64,000 bases of DNA from Mytilus californianus (lineage: Eukaryota; Mollusca; Bivalvia; Mytilida; Mytilidae): assembly GCF_021869535.1 (NCBI RefSeq), contig NW_026262679.1:84565143-84629142 (forward strand), in the 5' to 3' direction. Positions 57,891 to 64,000 of this stretch are shown piece after piece. Made by a program: the position numbers and the translations under genes. Below the pieces are notes generated by a model that was given only the letters and a program-made list of their open reading frames with translations, was not told where the DNA came from and searched no databases. Every line of letters starts with the position of its first letter. Position 1 is the first letter of the stretch.

Positions 57891-59812
57891 TTTTAGTTAA
57901 AAGTGGTAAAATCGGACTGATCCATTATCGCGGAACAGGGTTTCCGGTCATATTTTTGGTCAATCTGTGTATTAAAGGATCATGTACCCTTCCTTTTGTT
58001 CTTTCTATGTCATACATATGAAGATTTTATAGAAAATCCACATCCTTTCCCGTGTACTATTATATTTGACAATTTTGTACTCAATAGAAAGGCGAGTAAT
58101 GCGTGCAATATGCTAGCAATGATTTCCGTAAAACAAATTTTGATTATATTAGCCATTAGTTAAGACAAGTACAATATGGATCCATTCAAGTACACCTTCT
58201 ACGCTCGATTTAAATGACTCAGCACGAGACGTTTTTTGTTGTTTTTTTTTTTTTTTTTACTTTTGTAAAGGTTGTTTATGACTTTTTGTAAACAATAAAT
58301 AATAGCATACCATCGATAAGCTAGAGAGTTTTTTTTTTTAATTTGATAAAGAAAGCACGGTCTCTGTTATAAAGTCCGTTGATTTTCTGCAAAAGTTTTG
58401 GCTTGAGTTGACACAAAATCCACATTTTCCACTAATTGCAATTAGCCAATAAATATGATTTCTGTGAACGACGTTTTCCTTTGGCATATGTGCAAAATGG
58501 TATGACTCTTTTATTCAGTATTTTTGCTGTTTTCATATTATTACTCTTTGAAATTTCGTAATATACGGTGCTACAGAAGGGGTCATAAATTTGAAATACA
58601 GATCCTGTCACTGAGAAGCTAGCTTGGATACAGGATCTGTATTTTAATTAGATTGGCTTTTTGGTAAGCATGCATTTGAAAATAAAAAAAAAAAAAAAAA
58701 TTTATTTAGAATTGTAGACCAATTATTGATAAGCTTTAAAAATTGTTTCAATTTTTTATTTATGTTTAGCCGTTCCAAAGAAATTACTTAAAATATGTCA
58801 ACTTAGACTTCCAACTTCCGCGTTTTAGATCTTCCCACCATAACTTAGGGACTAAATATCAGAGATTATTCCATATTGACAGTTTTTAAGTAGGTTTTTC
58901 TATACTGAAATGTGTATACATGTCATGTGTAACCATGTGTATACATGTCATGCTGCCCATCAAGGGCCCTTGATTGGAATAATAAATATTCTTATTCTTA
59001 ATAAGAATATTCTTATTCTTATTCTTATTCTTATTCTTATTCTTATTCTTATTCTTATATGATTTGGATTTTGAATAAAACAGCATATTCACCTGAGGAA
59101 AAAGTATAATATCCTTTTTCTTCACGTACATCAAACGTTATGGCAAAATGTGTGATGTACAATTGGTTTAGACAGATATTTGTCATGAAATACATTATTT
59201 TCTCGAGGAATATAGAATAAAACAATTCCTTTCTGTTGTTTCGGTAAATATCAAATTCCTTTAACAAGTTTAAGGATATGAATATAGATCAAGGATTTGT
59301 CACGATAGAAGTATTAAGACAAATCCCTGATGGAATCAACTTTGTTGAACAAGACTTTTTATCTTTTTTTTTCCATTGCGTATTTCGTTTTGTTCATTGT
59401 AAACGGATTTGTGGCATGTAGACTGCATTCGGCCTGCAATTTACCCCAACACGTGTCTGTGGCAACAGTCTCTTCACAAGAAGCATCGGATTTAACATCC
59501 CTTCTGACTGAACGCGACTGCCAATTTTTACATCCCACACAACCAATCGGAAGCCCCTTTTAGACATGATTTTATGGCCGGTAGGAAGGCAACCAGGAAT
59601 TTCCACATTTCTATATACCAGGCAAACATTTGGATTGTGTTGCATTAGAACTAGTTTTTCTGAATAAAAAACAATTTTCGAAAAAAAAGTCTTCCATTAC
59701 TAGAAATGTATTCTGTTACGTTATTTGTAAGTCATTAATGAATTATAGTAAGTCTAATAAGAAGGACCTCAGGATAACGCCCTAGGCTAATGGTAGTATA
59801 TAATACATGCGC
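57891..59812. other. Region 5' of the uncharacterised gene, start exon not found
   Basis: The missing first exon(s) should lie here or beyond. A minus-strand frame ending at TTTTCCTCAG|GTGAAT (59267-59090) looks coding-like (FAITFDVREEKGYY), but its phase does not fit the next exon. The plus-strand frame at 59330-59563 and the minus frame at 59394-59645 overlap and have no recognised domain. Confidence 0.3.
58986..59059. repeat. ATTCTT hexanucleotide microsatellite
   Basis: About nine ATTCTT units, preceded by a short palindrome (TTCTTAATAAGAA). Confidence 0.9.
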
Positions 59813-61070
59813 TTGCAGGCGCGTAGCTACGTTTACGTCAAGACGCCCGGGCGTGCATATGAATTTTGGAGAAAATATATTCTAATCCAAATAAATTAGA
59901 AGAACTGGTCAAAAGCATATGAGCTTTATAATGCTTTCTTCAATGACTTGTAATTTAAGACAAAAGTGACGAAATTTACTTTTTACTCAAATGGTATCAT
60001 ATTACATATTTGTTCATTTTATGTCAAAGTCTGTATATCTACTGTGAATTCTACTCAGTTTACTATTGTTTAAAGCCATTCATTATCTGTTGAAATACGA
60101 TAAGTGGCTTGCATTTTTATGTTACACCTGACCATCAATGAAAATTAATTATTTCAAATTTGCGCGTAAAAGGGTGAGAAAATTAGATAGATTAGATAAA
60201 AGTCCAAATAATTAATAGACCGACAACATTGAGATGTAGACTTGCTTTTTATACTATCTCTACAAAGTTTTGAATATTTTGTCGATTGATTGTTTTACCC
60301 CACATCTCCTTTTAAACATATTTTAAAGTATCTGGTTTGGATTTTTTTCTCTAAAACAAATGGCCATTAAATTCTAAATCCACATGATTCACCCGTCGTG
60401 TTGCTCATGTAAGTACGAACCCTCTAATAATTCTAATTCGGTAGGTCACATTGGAGGAAAAGAGGACGGGATAGTGGTTGCAGCAAATTGGAACATATCC
60501 TCATCACCTGTAAAACAGAAGCCCACCTCCGGGTGCGGGATTTTCTCGCTGTGTTGAAGATCCATTTGTTTGGCTGTTTTCTGCTCTTTGGTCGGGTTGT
60601 TGTCTCTTTGATGCATTCCCCGTTTCCATTCAAAATTTTATTCCATAACGGTCAACCAACTCGTGATGACGGCCGTAAATATTTTGAATGAAAGATTTCA
60701 ACTTCACCATTAGGACCTTTGGTTCAATAGCTTCCTTGTAGGCAGCAACCCTCTATCAAGGAAATCATGATAGGAAATGCAAGCTCTGCAATATCGTATC
60801 AGCTGGGAGATATATACTCCATATACAGTTGCTGCTGGTATGTTGCTACATAGAAATGCAAATTTTACAATTGGGAAGATGAAATAATCGTAAAGTTGTT
60901 GCTATTGATGAGTTTTTAATAATAGAAATTGTATCTCTTTCTCGATAACGCGTGAGCTGCAGGAGTGTTTCGTACCTTACTAGGATGTCCTCTGTCCTGG
61001 ACCCGCTGGGCCCCCAGACCCCTCGCCGAGGTTCGGGCGTGCACGTAAAAATGGCCTAGCTACGCCACTG
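59813..61070. mobile_element. Possible 1.25-kb element with GCGTAGCTAC ends
   Basis: GGCGCGTAGCTACG at the left and CCTAGCTACGCCAC at the right are inverted. It contains the composite repeat at 60385-60650. No transposase frame or clear target duplication was found, so the call is tentative. Confidence 0.4.
60385..60650. repeat. Repeat composite: family A end plus CACCTCCGGGTGCGGG unit
   Basis: The left part matches 62370-62500. The right part (CCCACCTCCGGGTGCGGGAT, then TTGGTCGGGTTGTTGTCTCT) matches 32850-32975 in PARP intron 1. Open frames on both strands here are repeat-derived. Confidence 0.75.
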
Positions 61071-61694
61071 ACTTGGCCAAACGGATGATCTGTGTTGAAG
61101 ATTCATTATTCTTATTCAAAAACTTGTGATCTGAAAATAACTGGTTCATTACAAAACACGAACCAAAAGAGAGGTATCCTTCAAGTGAATCTGTGGAAAA
61201 GTATCATTTGATTCGCAATAATTAAGTACATAATTAATCATTCACTGCGAGGTTAATAATCATTTCCATTCGACTGTGATCAGAAGACGAAATTATTACG
61301 GTTGACATACTTGGAAGGCCTGTTACGAATGATTCTGACAATAGAAATACATGTAGGCGTGTTATACACCATTTTGGATATAATTTAATATAGATTTACG
61401 ACATAACAAGTTTCAGTGGGATAGATAACCACAGAGTCGAAATATAACGGAAGTTCGCGACCGGGTGACATTTCTCAAATATACGAGTTAGGTACCTTGT
61501 GTTATATTAAACTATATACTAGGTACATTTTTTCAGAAACAAGTGCCTGTGGTTACAAACACGATGACACCAATTGAATCAGCATATCATTTCCATGGCC
61601 ACAATCTAGAAGAAGAACAGGCAGACCGGTGAAATATTAAGGTCTTACTATACAAAACAACCTGAAATGGGATCAACACATAATCAGATAACAG

Positions 61695-61985
61695 ACAAAT
61701 TGTTTGCACCTGTCCTAAGTCAGGAATCTGTTGTTCAGTAGTTGTCGTTTGTTGATGTGGTTCATAAGTGTTTCTCGTTTCTCGTTTTTTATATAGATTT
61801 GACCGTTGGTTTTCCCGTTTGAATGGTTTTACACTAGTGATTTTTGGGGCCCTTTATAGCTTGCTGTTCGGTGTGAGCCAAGGCTCCGTGTTGAAGACCG
61901 TACTTTTACCTATAATGGTTTACTTTTATAAATTTTGACTTGAATGGAGAGTTGTCTCATTGGCACTCATACCACATCTTCTTAT
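61695..61985 (-). repeat. Dispersed repeat family D, inverted copy
   Basis: TTCTCGTTTCTCGTTTTTTA, GGGGCCCTTTATAGCTTGCT and GTTGTCTCATTGGCACTCAT are the complement of 10205-10500 in the same order. Shorter fragments of the family occur near 14650, 23715, 27002, 32400-32580, 33655, 35490 and 62510. Confidence 0.8.
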
Positions 61986-62184
61986 ATCTATATAAAGCAA
62001 ACAAAACACTTAGTTTTATGCGGGAAAACATCAGAAACTCACCAAAAAAGGTCAAGAGACAAAATGTACTTATATTTATTGGATTTTACAGTATACGGAC
62101 ATGGATAGTAAATTGCACATTTCTAGAAAACAAAGAAATATTGATATCAACATTTATATTTTAAATACAAACAAAGGTCAAATA

Positions 62185-62500
62185 TTAAAGAGAGGCGAAA
62201 GATACCAAAGAGATATTCAAACTCATAAGTTGAAAACAAACTGACAATGCCATGGCAAACAACGAAAAACGATGAAAAGACAAATAGCACACAAAACACA
62301 AAAAATAAAACTTAAGACTGATCAACACGAACTCCACCAAAAACCGGGGGTGATCTCAGGTGCTCCACATGTGGCACCCGTCGTATTGCTCATATAACAT
62401 GCATAATTACTAATCCGGTTATAAGTCTAATTCAGTTGGTCACATTCGATAAAATGAGGACGGGATTATGGTTACGATAACATATCCGTCGTCATCTGTA
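62185..62500 (-). repeat. Dispersed repeat family A, longest inverted copy
   Basis: ACTGACAATGCCATGGCAAA, CAAAAACCGGGGGTGATCTC and GGTGCTCCACATGTGGCACC are followed by an extension (TTCAGTTGGTCACATT, GAGGACGGGATT) that is shared with 60385-60510. The extension shows the full family is longer than the other copies. Confidence 0.75.
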
Positions 62501-62589
62501 AATTAAGAAGATGTGGTATGATTTCCAGTGAGAAAAAACTCTCCACCAAAGACAAAATGACGTAAGAGGTTAGCATTGATAAAACATAT

Positions 62590-63050
62590 ATATCCACTAA
62601 CTCTCGAATCCATGCGAGTAAGACCACAGATAGAATACGCCTTAACTGCTTGGGTCCCAGCCACAAAAGATTCCATCTACAAAATGGAATGAATACAAAG
62701 AAGAGCTGACAGATACACGACAAATAAGAATAAACCACAGACACCTACAACGGAAATCATTACAACGGAGAAAGGAAACAAGACTAGCCATGTTCTATCA
62801 AATCGAGAATAACATAGTTGCGATATCTAAAGAAGGGCGGCTCACACCACCTTGCGTCAAGGTAAAAACATGCATCCAAATGCATACCAAGTTCCGCACT
62901 GACTTATCGATGCACACGAGATGTTCTACGTACTGCAGCTTTTAAGGAATTGGAATGCCTTACCACCGGACATCCCACAGACAAAGACATTATGTGATTC
63001 AAATCCCTAGTGCCAAACCAAAGAGCCTTTGAGGTTCTTTCTGTTTTTAG
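62590..63050 (+). pseudogene. LINE reverse-transcriptase C-terminal remnant
   Basis: The frame reads VRPQIEYALTAWVPATKDSI and IQRRADRYT after a Trp-to-stop change. It then shifts to RKSLQRRKETRLAMFYQIEN and NNIVAISKEGRL, with RNWNALPPDIPQ near the end. These are the usual thumb and connection motifs of CR1/Jockey-like non-LTR retrotransposons (R-P-x-x-E-Y-A-x-x-x-W, Q-R-R-A-x-R, W-N-x-L-P). Stops and frameshifts show it is dead. No polymerase core or endonuclease is present in the window. Confidence 0.75.
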
Positions 63051-64000
63051 CCATTTTTTAAAGCTCATATTTCCACTTCGTCCATAGATCGTATCGGCCA
63101 TAGTACTATATCAGCAATAGACGATTCGGCAACATTATTATATAGTGATTATAACATATATATATGTAGAACTTTTGTTAGTTTGGTTTGAAAAGAAATA
63201 TGTTTTTACTATAATTTTTATTATTCTAAAGTGTACATCTGCTGTTGAACACGTAGACTTATTAAAGACTGGTTTTTAAATCTAAAATGCTTCTTTTTAA
63301 CTTTGGTATTTGATTTACAGCTTTTTAATAACAGAGAGTAAAAAAGACACGTCATTCGTAGAGAGAAAACGCATACAAAAATTATCCTGGCACTTTTCAT
63401 GTTGGTTGAAAAGGTTGAATGATTGATTAATGATTGTGACAAATGCAACTTACAGCACTCTGACCTAAAAAAAAATGCACGAGACACGAAAAACATAAAT
63501 TGAACCATACTTCATGGACAGCATTGACCACACATGTATTTGTTGTTTGTTTGTTTTAATGTTATGCCTTTTCCTATCTATTTTTGGAACATCACATTTC
63601 TTATGGAGCCGTGTACATAGCCAGGTTCATAAGATATTTGGTAACTTGAACAATTATAATATAAACTATGAGATGAAGATTTATTGTTTCATTTTGGCAT
63701 TAAGTATTTATAATTTGAATAAATATCAAATCATCTTTTATTTCAAATTAACGTTTTAAAACGTTACATTGCTAGTCTGTTTGCCATAAGAACAAATACT
63801 GTGTAAAATAGCGGTGTTTAATTACTGAAGTTGGCGGATCTACTGATTCTATTATATATAGTTGTCTAAACATAAATAAAAAAAATGTGTATTACCAAAG
63901 ACTATAGACGAAAGATTATTCATTTACTGAAGTTTTTTTGTGTTGGTTTTTAAAGCTGGGACAAAAGAAGACTACGACTTCAATTATTTTACCGTCTCTA
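63051..64000. other. Window end, nothing supported
   Basis: AT-rich DNA after the LINE remnant. Open frames on both strands are under 100 codons and show no domain or repeat match within the window. Confidence 0.4.

Noticed and set aside
59090..59267. Minus-strand frame with FAITFDVREEKGYY and a good donor, as a possible first exon of the uncharacterised gene
   Set aside because: Its outgoing phase is 1 while the next exon needs phase 2, the upstream acceptor lacks a pyrimidine tract, and no homology is recognised.
59330..59645. Overlapping plus- and minus-strand frames with some coding-like composition
   Set aside because: No domain, repeat partner or splice context on either strand, and I could not decide between the strands.

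Overview
The window is AT-rich, intron-rich animal DNA packed with short dispersed repeats. It most resembles a bivalve mollusc, probably a mussel (Mytilus-like). This rests on my recognition of several repeat types common in bivalve assemblies and on the style of the genes. I could not run a database search. There are no bacterial operons, and most open frames are repeat noise or shadows of other strands.

Two multi-exon genes can be assembled, both on the minus strand. The better one (coding exons from 33213 down to 7280) gives a complete 577-residue protein. It has an acidic disordered N-terminus, one macro domain and a C-terminal PARP (ADP-ribosyltransferase) catalytic domain with an H-Y-E triad. 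Its seven exons join in phase, including a 31-nt micro-exon that links the two domains. The last catalytic residue lies on a terminal exon 11.1 kb from the rest of the catalytic domain. The second gene (57676 down to 48209, 5' end not found) encodes an uncharacterised protein of more than 500 residues. It has a Cys-rich patch, a weak nuclease-like GSPD motif and a run of 13 histidines encoded by a CAT microsatellite. Between the two genes lies a decayed duplicate of the PARP terminal exon (45640-45839) that has lost the segment carrying the catalytic Glu.

Intron 4 of the PARP gene carries, on the opposite strand, a broken Crypton-type (DUF3504) tyrosine recombinase gene. A 138-bp near-perfect palindrome lies just upstream of it.

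The rest is mobile and repetitive DNA. It includes a 1,863-bp element with perfect 32-bp terminal inverted repeats and a 7-bp target duplication, and two families of tRNA-derived SINE. Several long hairpin (foldback) elements are present, two of them related copies 26 kb apart. Elements carrying tandem satellite units of about 150-190 bp are flanked by inverted ends. There is also a LINE reverse-transcriptase remnant, plus minisatellites and microsatellites.

The genes do not form an operon. The PARP gene would make an enzyme that could both add ADP-ribose and bind it through its macro domain. In animals, PARPs of this type mostly act in stress and antiviral responses, but here that role is inferred.
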